DNA from: Acidobacteriota bacterium | GTDB lineage: Bacteria > Acidobacteriota > Terriglobia > Bryobacterales > Bryobacteraceae | Length of the DNA stretch: 32,722 nt | Direction of reading: 5' to 3' | Assembly (NCBI GenBank): GCA_016870915.1 | Contig: VFZY01000050.1 | Location: 1 to 32,722, forward strand | In this document: one piece after another, positions 16,515 to 25,029 of the stretch | Position numbering within the stretch: position 1 is the first letter of the stretch | Layout: every line of letters starts with the position of its first letter | Notes under the pieces: model-generated | Database searches by the model: none | The model's input: only the letters and a program-made list of their open reading frames with translations | What the model was told of the DNA's origin: nothing | Position numbers and translations under genes: made by a program

Positions 16515-17822
16515 ATGCGCCTGGGGCTCGGTTTGTGGTTTGCGGCGGCGCTTGGCGCCCAGAATCTTGAGGTGCGCGCGCACACGCTGGCCAACGGCAT
16601 GCGCGTGCTGATTCACGAGGACCACGACATCCCAAACGTTGCCCTCTACCTGTTCTTCAAGGTGGGCGCGCGCAACGAACGGCCCGGCACCACGGGACTT
16701 TCGCACTTCTTCGAACACATGATGTTCAACGGCGCCAAGAAGTATGGTCCCAAGCAGTTCGACATTCAGATGGAGAAGAATGGCGGACGCAACAATGGCT
16801 ACACCACCAGCGACGTGACCGTCTACACGGACTTTTTCCCGCGCACAGCGCTGGACCTGATGTTCGACATGGAAGCGGACCGCATCCGCGACCTGGCCTT
16901 TGACCCAAAGATCATCGAATCCGAGCGGGGCGTGGTGCATTCCGAACGCCGATTGTCGGTGGACAACAACAACATGGGCGCGCTGCATGAGCAGGTGAAT
17001 GCGGTGGCGTTCACGGCGCATCCCTACGGGAACTCGGTGGTGGGCTGGCCGTCCGACATAGAGGGCTGGTCGCTTGAGGATCTGAAGTCGCACTTCCGCA
17101 TGGGCTACGCTCCAAACAATTGCGTTCTGGTGGTGGCGGGCGCCGTCAGTGAAGCGGAGATCCTGGCGCTGGCGAAGAAGTATCTGGAACCGATCCCCCG
17201 GCAGGAGCCTCCACCACCGGTGCGCACGCGGGAGCCGGAGCAGCGCGGTGAGAGGCGTCTGACCATTGAGAAGCCGGCCGAACTGCCGCTGCTCATGGTT
17301 GGCTATCACGTGCCCGAGGCAGCGCACGCCGACACGCCCGCGATCGCGGTAATGAATGCGCTGCTGACGCAGGGGCGCAGTTCGAGGCTGCAGAGCCGGT
17401 TGATTGAACGCGACCAGTTGGCGCTCACCGTGACCGGCCGCTCGCAGCCGGGTTTCGACCCCGGCCTGATGGTGATCATCGCGCAGCCGCGCGCCGGCGT
17501 CGACCCCGCGCGCACGGAGGCCGCGCTGCATGAGGAGACGGGCCGGCTGGGGGCAGCCGAACCCGGCGAGGACGAACTGCGGCGCGCGCGCAACCAACTG
17601 ATCGCCGCGCATTACCGTGGTCTGAAAACCATTGCGGGCAAGGCGAACACCATCGGCGGCTATGAGGTGTTTTCCGGGGGCTACCAGAAGTTGGCGGCTT
17701 ACGAAGCAGAGATCGCAGCGGTCACCCCCGCCGAGATCCGGCGTGTGGCAGGCAAGTACCTGGCGCGCCGCAACCGGACCGTCGGAACGCTGCTTCCCGA
17801 AAAGAAGGAGGCAGCGCGATGA
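16515..17822 (+). CDS. M16-family zinc peptidase, catalytic subunit, secreted
   Basis: The protein has 435 residues. A short signal peptide (MRLGLGLWFAAALGA) is followed by the inverted zinc motif HFFEH at residues 63-67, with the third zinc ligand Glu143 in VVHSERRL. The 76-residue spacing fits the family. The second half (from about 250) is the inactive M16 repeat. The size fits the heterodimeric bacterial M16B peptidases, which degrade peptides in the periplasm. The start is ATG at 16515 with GAGGAG upstream; a longer frame beginning in the preceding gene was discarded. Its stop overlaps the start of the next gene (ATGA at 17819-17822), and that gene encodes the presumed partner. Substrate unknown. 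Confidence 0.92.
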   Translation: MRLGLGLWFAAALGAQNLEVRAHTLANGMRVLIHEDHDIPNVALYLFFKVGARNERPGTTGLSHFFEHMMFNGAKKYGPKQFDIQMEKNGGRNNGYTTSDVTVYTDFFPRTALDLMFDMEADRIRDLAFDPKIIESERGVVHSERRLSVDNNNMGALHEQVNAVAFTAHPYGNSVVGWPSDIEGWSLEDLKSHFRMGYAPNNCVLVVAGAVSEAEILALAKKYLEPIPRQEPPPPVRTREPEQRGERRLTIEKPAELPLLMVGYHVPEAAHADTPAIAVMNALLTQGRSSRLQSRLIERDQLALTVTGRSQPGFDPGLMVIIAQPRAGVDPARTEAALHEETGRLGAAEPGEDELRRARNQLIAAHYRGLKTIAGKANTIGGYEVFSGGYQKLAAYEAEIAAVTPAEIRRVAGKYLARRNRTVGTLLPEKKEAAR

Positions 17823-19201
17823 GATGGCTGCTGGGGGTTCTGGCCGCGGGGGTGCTGAGCGCGCAGGTAAAGCTGCCCGCCTTCACACGCCAGACGCTAT
17901 CGAACGGGGCCACCGTCATCCTGATGCCGCGGCGTGAATTGCCTCTGGTGACGGTGAATGTGACGGTGCGCGGGGGAGCCGAATCGGACCCCGACGGGAT
18001 GGGCGGCCTGGCCAGCGTGACCGCTGAACTGCTGCGCCGGGGCGCCGGGAACCGCTCAGCCGCACGGTTCGCCGAGGATCTGGATGCGCTGGGCGCCACC
18101 TTCCTTTCGCAGGTGAGCCAGCAGGCAACCACGGTATCGCTGGAGTTTCTGGAGAAAGACGCCGAGGCCGCGCTGTCGCTGCTGGGCGAGGCACTCACCA
18201 CGCCGCAGTTCCCGGAAGACGAGGTGAAGAAGGCAATCGCGCAGCGCGCCGACAGCGTGCGGGGATCCAAGGACAATCCGATGATGTCCACCGGCATTTA
18301 CTACCGGGCGTTCTACTATCCGCAGGGCCATCCCTACGCGCGCCCGCTCAATGGCGATGAAGCGTCGCTTGCCGGCATCGGGCGCAAGGATGCCGCGGCC
18401 TATCATGCGCGCCACTACGTGGGCCGCAACATCAGTGTGGCGGTGGCAGGCAGTTTCGAGGTGCCAAAGCTGATGCCCCTGCTGGCGAAGGCGCTGGGCG
18501 GCCTGCCCGCGGGCGCCGCCTATGCCTGGCGCCGCGCCGCCGGCGCCCCCGCGCTCACCGCGCCGCGCCTACTGCTGGTGGATAAGCCGGACGCCACGCA
18601 GACCTATTTCTACATTGGCCAGCCGGGCATCGACCACAACCACCCGGATCGCGCGGCGCTCAGCATCGTCAACACGGTTTTCGGCGGACGCTTCACGTCC
18701 ATTCTCAACGACGAGTTGCGCGTGAACACGGGCCTGACCTATGGCGCTAATTCCACCGTGGAACGCGACCGGCTCACGGGCAGCATCTACATCGCTACCT
18801 TCACACGCACCGCCACCACGGCGCAGGCCATCGACAAGGCGCTGGAACTTCTGCGCAAACTGGCCTCGGCGGGGCTGAACACGGAGCAACTGGCCTCCGC
18901 CAAGGCGTACATCAAAGGCACCTACCCAACAGATCGCCTTGAGACCAGCGACCAGTTGGTGAACCTGGTGCAGGAACTCGCCCTGTTCGAACAGAACCGC
19001 GGTGAGGTGGACGACCTGTTTTCGCGGCTCGACGCGGTGACCCTTGAACAGGCCAATGCCGCTGCCAGGCGCTTCTACGGTTCACCGAATCTGGTGTTCG
19101 TCCTGGTGGGCAACGCCGCCGAGATCAGGCCGCAGGTGAAGAAGTGGGCCGCCGACGTGGTGGAGATTCCCGTCTCGCGCCCGGGGTTCGACGCGCGATG
19201 A
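17819..19201 (+). CDS. M16-family peptidase, non-catalytic partner subunit, secreted
   Basis: The protein has 460 residues with signal peptide MRWLLGVLAAGVLSAQ. It has the M16 fold: NGATVILMPRRELPLVTVNV, then the position of the zinc motif, where GGLASVTAELLRRG replaces HxxEH, so it cannot bind zinc. The substrate-holding segment of the C-terminal half is present (ILNDELRVNTGLTYGANS). In heterodimeric M16 enzymes one subunit supplies zinc and the other the Arg-Tyr pair, and this pair of genes reproduces that division. The four-base overlap with the active subunit supports a 1:1 complex in the periplasm. It overlaps the downstream oxygenase gene by four bases. Confidence 0.9.
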   Translation: MRWLLGVLAAGVLSAQVKLPAFTRQTLSNGATVILMPRRELPLVTVNVTVRGGAESDPDGMGGLASVTAELLRRGAGNRSAARFAEDLDALGATFLSQVSQQATTVSLEFLEKDAEAALSLLGEALTTPQFPEDEVKKAIAQRADSVRGSKDNPMMSTGIYYRAFYYPQGHPYARPLNGDEASLAGIGRKDAAAYHARHYVGRNISVAVAGSFEVPKLMPLLAKALGGLPAGAAYAWRRAAGAPALTAPRLLLVDKPDATQTYFYIGQPGIDHNHPDRAALSIVNTVFGGRFTSILNDELRVNTGLTYGANSTVERDRLTGSIYIATFTRTATTAQAIDKALELLRKLASAGLNTEQLASAKAYIKGTYPTDRLETSDQLVNLVQELALFEQNRGEVDDLFSRLDAVTLEQANAAARRFYGSPNLVFVLVGNAAEIRPQVKKWAADVVEIPVSRPGFDAR

Positions 19202-19944
19202 CCATGGCAGCACATCAGGCTCGTTTCGCCGAAGACGGCTTTGAAATTGTCCGCGGTCTGCTCACGGCCGCCGACCTTCAGCACATTGGAGATGGCTTTG
19301 CCCGCTTTGTGCGGGATATCGCACCCACGCTCAGCCGCGCCGAAGCGATGTACGAGGATTACGACGATCCGGCCACGTTCAAGCAGTCCGGGCAGTTGCA
19401 CCGCGAACCGGCACTCGACCGGTACCGGCATGAGGGCCCGATCCGGGAACTCGCCGAACGGCTGATCGGACCGGTGATCCCTCAACACGTCGAGTACTTC
19501 GCCAAGCCAGTGCGCGGCAGCACACCGACGCCTCCGCATCAGGATGGTTTCTACTTCTGCCTGGAGCCCAACACCGCTTGCACGGTCTGGGTGCCGCTGG
19601 ACCCGGCGGATGAGGAAAACGGCACGCTCCACTATGCACCGGGCTCGCACCGTCTGGGCGTGCTGCCCCACAATGCCTCGCACATCCTGGGTTTTTCGCA
19701 GGGGCTCGCGGAAACGGCCCCTGCCATGATTCCCTGCCCTGTGTCACCGGGCGATGCGCTGGTGCACCACTCGCTCACCGTGCATTCGGCCGGGGCGAAC
19801 CGTTCCGGGCGGCCACGACGGGTGATCGCGTTCGTGTTCTTTGGCGCGCACACGCGGCGCGACCCCGCGGCATGGGAACGCTATCAGGCGGCGCTGCGCC
19901 AGCAACACGAAGCGTTGAAGGTTACTCCTCCCGAAGCGACGTGA
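19198..19944 (+). CDS. Phytanoyl-CoA dioxygenase (PhyH)-like Fe(II)/2-oxoglutarate oxygenase
   Basis: The protein has 248 residues. It has the iron-binding HxD (His114, Asp116 in TPTPPHQDGFYF) and the distal His196 in HSAGANRSGRPRR. The Arg at 207 is positioned to hold 2-oxoglutarate, following the family pattern H-x4-N-x-S-x3-R. There is no signal peptide. The family hydroxylates acyl-CoAs, amino acids, ectoine or small natural products; the substrate is not predictable. The ATG at 19198 overlaps the M16 stop by four bases, making it the last gene of the plus-strand operon. Its 3' end overlaps the convergent permease gene by 23 bases, so the two transcripts run into each other. Confidence 0.87.
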   Translation: MTMAAHQARFAEDGFEIVRGLLTAADLQHIGDGFARFVRDIAPTLSRAEAMYEDYDDPATFKQSGQLHREPALDRYRHEGPIRELAERLIGPVIPQHVEYFAKPVRGSTPTPPHQDGFYFCLEPNTACTVWVPLDPADEENGTLHYAPGSHRLGVLPHNASHILGFSQGLAETAPAMIPCPVSPGDALVHHSLTVHSAGANRSGRPRRVIAFVFFGAHTRRDPAAWERYQAALRQQHEALKVTPPEAT

Positions 19945-22384
19945 TAGGGTTGATGCCCGTGGCACGGCGCGCCGGAAGGTAACAGGCCAGCAGCGTCAGC
20001 GCGGCGAGCAGAGCGGGTGCGCCGGCCATCAACAGGGGATCCCTGGTGCTGGTCTTGGTGACCTCGGAAAGAAGCTCCATGTAGGCCGACATCGCGCGCA
20101 GCAGCAGCAACGCCAGCGCCAGGCCGCCCACGCTGCCGATGAGCACCATCGCCACGCTCTCACGCAGCACCAGCTTCAGCACGTCGCCGGGCCGCGCGCC
20201 CAAGGCCATCCGGATGCCAATCTCCTTGTGCCGCTGCGCCACCGCATAGGCCGTGACGCCGGCCAACCCCACCGCGGCCAGAATCAGGGAAAAGAATCCG
20301 ATGCCACCGTAAACCACCAGGGTGAGCTTGGTGAGATAGAACATTTGCGTGAGATAGTCCGTCATGGACCGTGCGTTGAACACGCTCAACTCAGGGTCGA
20401 TTGCCGCCATCAGGCGCCGCACCTCGCCCAGAGCATCCACGCCGGGCCGCGCCCGCACCAGCAGTGCCACGCCTTCCCGTGACGGCTTCGCGTAGCGGCT
20501 TGGGTCCAGGGGAACATAGGCCTTGACTTGCACGGTTTGAATGATGTAACCGCCACGAATGTCCTTCACCACGCCAACCACCAGATGCGGCTTCTCGTCG
20601 ATTTCCAGGTGGCGCCCCACGGCGTCCTGGCCGGGAAACAACTCCTTGGCGGCCGTGGCATTCAGCACAGTGACCAGCGTACCTGGCTTGGTATCGCGAT
20701 CCTCGAAGTCCCGTCCCCGGATGACGGGCACTTCCAGAGTCTTGAAGTATCCCGCTCCAACACGCTCCGAGGTGAGGCGCCGCAGCGATTTTGCGGCGCT
20801 GGCCATGTCTTCGCTCATTCCCACGGTGGCCTGTTCACCGGTCACCTGAAAGGGTGGGTTCTGGCTGATGGCAGCCGCGGTGATGCCGGGCACCGTGAGG
20901 ATGCGGTCGCGGACCTTCTCCAGCAGTTCCCGGGCGCGTTCCGGCGTATAGCCGTCGCGCACGGGGTCCAGCGAGACGCTGTACAAGCCATCCACGGTGT
21001 AGCCCACCTCAATCTGGCTGTTACGGCTGAACCCAAGCACGATGAAGCCCGTCATCAGGAGCAGCACCAGCGAACACATCACCTGTTGCAAAACCAGAAT
21101 GTTCCTGGTGGAGAACCAGCGGTAGCCCTTCAGGTTTGAATACGCGCCGGCCTTGAGCGCCTGGGACACGTCTGCCTTTGAGGCCTGCAGGGCGGGTGCC
21201 AACCCAAATAGCAGACCGGTAAACAGAGTCACCGCAGCCGTGAATGCGAACGCGTGCCAGTCCATGCGAAAGTCGAGGTTCACGTAGTTCGGCATCATCG
21301 GTTTCATGGCATCCACCGAGCTTAGGCTCCAGACGGCGAACCCGTAACCGGCCACGCCGCCCATGGCCGCCAGCATGATGCTTTCCAGCAGCAACTGCCG
21401 GATGATCTGCACGCGGCTTGCGCCCACGGCCAGCCGGATGGCGAATTCACGGCGCCGCGACGCCACGCGCGCAATCAGCAGCGTGCCGACATTGGCGCAG
21501 GTGACCCACAACATCAGCACGCACAGGGTGACGGGAAAGGCGGTCATGGCGGGCAGGTCCTCATCGCGAATCGGCACCACACGGCCGCCGGGCACCAGGG
21601 TGACGCGCCGCCCGCCCCGGTCGCGAGCCGGGTCGCGCTCTTCCTGCTCGATTCTCCGCACCATGGCATCCAGGGCCGCTTCGGCCGGTTTCAGAGCCAC
21701 GCCGGGGGCCAGCCGCCCGATGATCTCAAAGGCGGTCACGCGTCGGTTGCGGCGCGCATTCTGGTCAAGCTCCGGCGCAAAGCCATCCGGCAGCGTGGTG
21801 GGCAGCCACAGATCGGCCGCCGCCACCATGGGCGAGGCTCCCAGGAAGTCCTTGGGGCCGATCCCCGCAATGGTCACAGACTGGCCGTTGATCTTGATCG
21901 CCTGCCCCACCAGCGCGGGGTTGCCGCCATAGCGGCTTTCCCAAAGCCGGTGGCTCATTACAGCCGCGGGCGCGGCCCCTTCGCGGTCCGCCGCACCCAG
22001 CACGCGTCCCAGATGGGCCTGCGTGCCCAGAACATCGAAGTAGTTGGGTGTCACCAGGTGGCCGTGCACACGTTCCGGCCCATTGGGTCCCTGCACGGTG
22101 AATGGCACGGCGGGAACATAGGCCGCCAGCATGCCAAACTGGCCGCTGCCATCGCGGAACTTCTCATAATCGGCGAAGGAGGTCGGGCCCCGGCGTGTCA
22201 CCAGTTCCGCCGGATTGGTGGTATCGGGCAGCGGCCGGAAGATGGTGGATTGATACTGGCTATAGACCGAAGTGGTCAGGCCGATGCCAATGCCCAGCGA
22301 GACTGCAATCACCAGCGCGAACCACGGAGAACCGGCAAGCCTCCGCGCGGCATAACGCACATCTTTCGCAATCGCTGACAACAT
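19922..22384 (-). CDS. Duplicated orphan ABC permease (ADOP type, MacB/FtsX family)
   Basis: The protein has 820 residues. An N-terminal membrane helix (about residues 19-40, FALVIAVSLGIGIGLTTSVY) is followed by a MacB-type periplasmic domain (LVTPNYFDVLGTQAHLGRVL), three FtsX helices (about 280-400, with RRREFAIRLAVGASRVQIIRQ), and then a second copy of the whole arrangement: helix, periplasmic domain, FtsX helices with QRHKEIGIRMALGARPGDVL. It ends with LPARRATGINPITSLREE. This duplicated layout is the hallmark of the acidobacterial duplicated orphan permease group. As usual for that group, no ATPase gene is adjacent. Many members open with a PadR-linked N-terminal segment, which is absent here. 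It may work in peptide or lipoprotein export or mechanotransmission; substrate unknown. The gene lies 9 bases after a small zincin gene on the same strand. Confidence 0.9.
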   Translation of the reverse strand: MLSAIAKDVRYAARRLAGSPWFALVIAVSLGIGIGLTTSVYSQYQSTIFRPLPDTTNPAELVTRRGPTSFADYEKFRDGSGQFGMLAAYVPAVPFTVQGPNGPERVHGHLVTPNYFDVLGTQAHLGRVLGAADREGAAPAAVMSHRLWESRYGGNPALVGQAIKINGQSVTIAGIGPKDFLGASPMVAAADLWLPTTLPDGFAPELDQNARRNRRVTAFEIIGRLAPGVALKPAEAALDAMVRRIEQEERDPARDRGGRRVTLVPGGRVVPIRDEDLPAMTAFPVTLCVLMLWVTCANVGTLLIARVASRRREFAIRLAVGASRVQIIRQLLLESIMLAAMGGVAGYGFAVWSLSSVDAMKPMMPNYVNLDFRMDWHAFAFTAAVTLFTGLLFGLAPALQASKADVSQALKAGAYSNLKGYRWFSTRNILVLQQVMCSLVLLLMTGFIVLGFSRNSQIEVGYTVDGLYSVSLDPVRDGYTPERARELLEKVRDRILTVPGITAAAISQNPPFQVTGEQATVGMSEDMASAAKSLRRLTSERVGAGYFKTLEVPVIRGRDFEDRDTKPGTLVTVLNATAAKELFPGQDAVGRHLEIDEKPHLVVGVVKDIRGGYIIQTVQVKAYVPLDPSRYAKPSREGVALLVRARPGVDALGEVRRLMAAIDPELSVFNARSMTDYLTQMFYLTKLTLVVYGGIGFFSLILAAVGLAGVTAYAVAQRHKEIGIRMALGARPGDVLKLVLRESVAMVLIGSVGGLALALLLLRAMSAYMELLSEVTKTSTRDPLLMAGAPALLAALTLLACYLPARRATGINPITSLREE

Positions 22385-22393
22385 GCATTCAGC

Positions 22394-22762
22394 TTAGCGC
22401 CACGAGCCCAGACCCATCCGGCGGCGCCGCGCCCGCTCCATCCGCAGCACCTGCCGCTCGTCCATGCCGAAGTAGTGCGCCACTTCGTGCCATACGGTCT
22501 CTTCCACCAACTGGCGCAACTCTTCCGGGTTCGCAGCCATCCTCTCATGCGGGCCCTGGTAGATGGTGATCCTGTCCGGCATGGCAAACTGGTCTTGAAC
22601 GGATCGCTGCGTCAGCGGACGGCCTTCGTAGAGTCCCAGCAGGCCCCGCCGGGGAGGTTCGGGTTCCACGATCAGCACCACGTTGCGCATGCGGCGGCGA
22701 TATCGCGCCGGAATGCGGGCCAATGCCTCCTCCACCAGCCGGTCAAACCGCTCTGGACTCAC
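22394..22762 (-). CDS. Small zincin-like metallopeptidase-family protein (HExxH, PF06262 type)
   Basis: The protein has 122 residues and starts at GTG 22760-22762. The HEVAHYFGMDE motif at residues 92-102 gives HExxHxxGxxD, the zinc site of the minimal zincin family, preceded by RITIYQGP and RQLVEETVW as usual. The normal length of the family is about 110-135 residues. There is no signal peptide, and the C-terminus is arginine-rich (ERARRRRMG). Catalytic activity is not well established for the family. It is 9 bases upstream of the permease start on the same strand and divergent from the alpha/beta hydrolase gene. Confidence 0.85.
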   Translation of the reverse strand: MSPERFDRLVEEALARIPARYRRRMRNVVLIVEPEPPRRGLLGLYEGRPLTQRSVQDQFAMPDRITIYQGPHERMAANPEELRQLVEETVWHEVAHYFGMDERQVLRMERARRRRMGLGSWR

Positions 22763-22850
22763 ACTCTTACTCTACCCCGATGAAAACGCCCGGCTCACAC
22801 ATCGCGGCCCACATCAGCGCCCGGAAAGGAGGCGAGGTATTCAAGGGACT

Positions 22851-24071
22851 GTGACAACCTCACTAGCTGTTCTGTTGGCTCTCGCGGCGCCTGCCCAGCA
22901 GCCGCCCCGCGAACTCTTCGCCAACTGGGCCGCCATGATCCGCCGGGCGTTCTCCGTGCCCGATCCGCTACCACTCCTCGCGGCGGAATTCCACGGCGTC
23001 TTTCAGGCCGAACCCGGCATTGCCGCCGAGCGCATCTCCTTCGCCACCGCCAGCGGAATGCGCGTCCCGGCGATCGTCTACCGGCCGGCGGCGTCCAAGT
23101 CCCGTGCCCCCGCCATCATCGTGGTGGGAGGCCACGGTGGCGGCAAGGCAAGCTGGTACGCCATCTATGCCGGCATCCTCTATGCCCGGGCCGGCGCTGT
23201 GGTCCTGACATTTGATGGGCCCGGCGAAGGAGAACGCAGCGTCCAGCGGCGTGTCAACACCAAGTCCCATGACATCCAGCGCGATGAGGCCACCGCCCTT
23301 CGCCTCGCCGGCCTCATGCAAACCGACATCATGCAGGCCGTTTCATACCTCGGCTCGCGCGCCGACGTCGACCCGCTACGCATCGCCGCGGTTGGCTTTT
23401 CCCTGGGCGCCTTCGCCCTCAACACCACCTGCGCCATCGACCTTCGCCTGCGGGCCTGTGTCCTTGCCGGCGGCGGCAACCTGGATGGCCCCGGCGAATA
23501 CTGGGACTCCTCCCGCCCCATGTGCCAGGCGATCCCCTACAAAGCGCTGTTGTTCCTCAAGGACCGTGCCGCTGCGCTGGCAGCCATGAGCGCCGCCCGC
23601 GGGCCCATGCTTGTCTACAACGGCCTGGAGGACCCCCTGTTGACTTACAAAGGCCGGGATCCGATCCGCCACTTCGAAGACCTTCAAGCCCGCGCCGCCC
23701 TGCTGTTTGGCCGGCGGCCCGGCATCTTCGACGTGTCCTATGAGATCCGCGGCGGGCACCGTCCCTACTTTCTCACCCGCGCCGCCGCCACCTGGCTTGA
23801 CGGTCACATCGATCTCCCCGAATGGACCCCCGAGTCCATCCGGCAAATGCAGAGCACCCACATCGGGGCATGGGTTCAGATCAGAAAGCCGGAAATCGAC
23901 CCTCTGTACAGCGGTGACGATCGCGAAGGGGGTACCATCGCACTCGGCGAGCACATCCCGGTGCCGCCGCGCCGGCAACTCGATTGCTTCGACGATGCGG
24001 AGTGGGAGAAACGATCGGCCGAACTCACGTTCGAAAGCTGGATCGCCCGGAAAGGGGCATCGCCCCCGTAA
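22851..24071 (+). CDS. Secreted alpha/beta hydrolase (esterase/peptidase-like)
   Basis: The protein has 406 residues from GTG 22851, giving a signal peptide MTTSLAVLLALAAPAQQP. The much longer in-frame extension overlaps the divergent zincin gene and has no homologous look. An AAAGGAGG stretch at 22825-22832 is somewhat far upstream. Core motifs: oxyanion region VVGGHGGGKAS (about 91-101), TFDGPGEGERS, nucleophile Ser184 in GFSLGA, acid Asp261 in NGLEDPL and catalytic His303 in GGHRPYF. The layout resembles acetyl-xylan-esterase or prolyl-oligopeptidase-like hydrolases. The C-terminal 80 residues are an added segment. The substrate is unknown. The gene is monocistronic and convergent with the 219-residue unknown gene. 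Confidence 0.82.
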   Translation: MTTSLAVLLALAAPAQQPPRELFANWAAMIRRAFSVPDPLPLLAAEFHGVFQAEPGIAAERISFATASGMRVPAIVYRPAASKSRAPAIIVVGGHGGGKASWYAIYAGILYARAGAVVLTFDGPGEGERSVQRRVNTKSHDIQRDEATALRLAGLMQTDIMQAVSYLGSRADVDPLRIAAVGFSLGAFALNTTCAIDLRLRACVLAGGGNLDGPGEYWDSSRPMCQAIPYKALLFLKDRAAALAAMSAARGPMLVYNGLEDPLLTYKGRDPIRHFEDLQARAALLFGRRPGIFDVSYEIRGGHRPYFLTRAAATWLDGHIDLPEWTPESIRQMQSTHIGAWVQIRKPEIDPLYSGDDREGGTIALGEHIPVPPRRQLDCFDDAEWEKRSAELTFESWIARKGASPP

Positions 24072-24347
24072 GACGCATTCACTGGCAGGCGATTCTATCG
24101 TGATCCCGTTTCGCGCCGGCCGGTCACGTCTGCCCCGCTTTTCCATCGGGCGACAGGCTGTTCACACGCACAGTTCACGGTGCACTTCTCAGCAAACGAT
24201 GGGGCCTACACGGCGCCACCACACTCACGCTATTCCGATAACTCAACTCCGGAGTCTCAACTTCACCACGGACGAGACAAAGTCATCCCTGGTTTCTACG
24301 TCGACCTGATCGGAACCCAGGGCGGACCGGCGAGCGGCGCGGAGTTC
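24072..24347. other. Non-coding gap between convergent genes
   Basis: These 276 bases have visibly lower GC and no preferred reading frame. Short frames in it lack homologous-looking sequence. I see no clear terminator, tRNA or repeat. Confidence 0.5.
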
Positions 24348-25004
24348 TTAGGAATCGCCCCCGCTCACGGCCTCGCCGCCCCACTCGCGTTCAAGAATTC
24401 TCGAATACTCACCCGAAGCGAAGATCTCGAACTCGAAGTGATGGCTCTTGATATCGGAGAACGTCCACAGCATCTGCCGGCAGGCGAATAGCTGATCCGC
24501 ATAGCGATAGTAGTGCCGGATGAACTCATCGGAAAGATCGTGCCGCTCCGGAGCTTCCCCGAACACCGCGTTCAACCCCAGGGCCCGCGAAAAGATCGAT
24601 TTGTAGTCCGAGACGCCCCACTTCTTCAGCTTCTCGCGCACCTGCGCCGGTGGATCCTCCACGAGCAGTGCGGCGAAACTCTGAAAGCAGATGCCGGCCG
24701 ACTTCAAGTCCGCATCCCGCTCCACCAGATCCATGCACTGCTCAATCCAACGGATCAGATCCTTGCCCACGTAAAACAGCATCCGGATTTCGCAGTACCG
24801 CCCATCCAGAAGCCGCCGTTCCAGTTCATCCCGCGACGCGCTCCCCTGCGGAATCAGCCCCTGAATCATCAGACTCGCCCGGGAACTCTCCACCAGCTTG
24901 TCCGGTCCCGCCGAATCCGCGAACGGATGCAGAATCAGCGGAGGCAGTTTCCACGTCTTAGTGGGCCTTACGGGCGTAGTGGTCATCTTCCGTTTCATCG
25001 GCAT
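24348..25004 (-). CDS. Hypothetical protein, unknown family (about 218 residues)
   Basis: I do not recognise this family. The product is soluble with no signal peptide. After a basic head (MPMKRKMTTTPVRPTKTWK) comes a mostly helical body with several conserved-looking aromatic and charged patches: LLDGRYCEIRMLFYVGKDLI, WIEQCMDLVERDADLK, GVSDYKSIFSRALGLNAVFG and EFIRHYYRYADQLFACRQML. The start may be ATG 25004 or a later ATG at 24986 or 24995; no Shine-Dalgarno decides. The tail is acidic. It is the last gene of the minus-strand run, 25 bases after the M28 peptidase stop. Strong third-position GC bias supports coding. No function is proposed. Confidence 0.65.
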   Translation of the reverse strand: MPMKRKMTTTPVRPTKTWKLPPLILHPFADSAGPDKLVESSRASLMIQGLIPQGSASRDELERRLLDGRYCEIRMLFYVGKDLIRWIEQCMDLVERDADLKSAGICFQSFAALLVEDPPAQVREKLKKWGVSDYKSIFSRALGLNAVFGEAPERHDLSDEFIRHYYRYADQLFACRQMLWTFSDIKSHHFEFEIFASGEYSRILEREWGGEAVSGGDS

Positions 25005-25029
25005 CAACAGGCATTCAGATTAGCGAAAA

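Noticed and set aside
16107-17612. 501-codon minus-strand open frame opposite the M16 gene
   Set aside because: Antisense shadow: the plus strand carries an intact M16 peptidase and a TIM-barrel gene end with all motifs.
22683-22850. N-terminal extension of the alpha/beta hydrolase
   Set aside because: It overlaps the divergent zincin coding region and would bury the signal peptide starting at the GTG 22851.
24180-24491. 103-codon plus-strand frame in the gap before the unknown gene
   Set aside because: It overlaps the 3' end of the minus-strand gene, has poor codon bias in its first half and no recognisable sequence.
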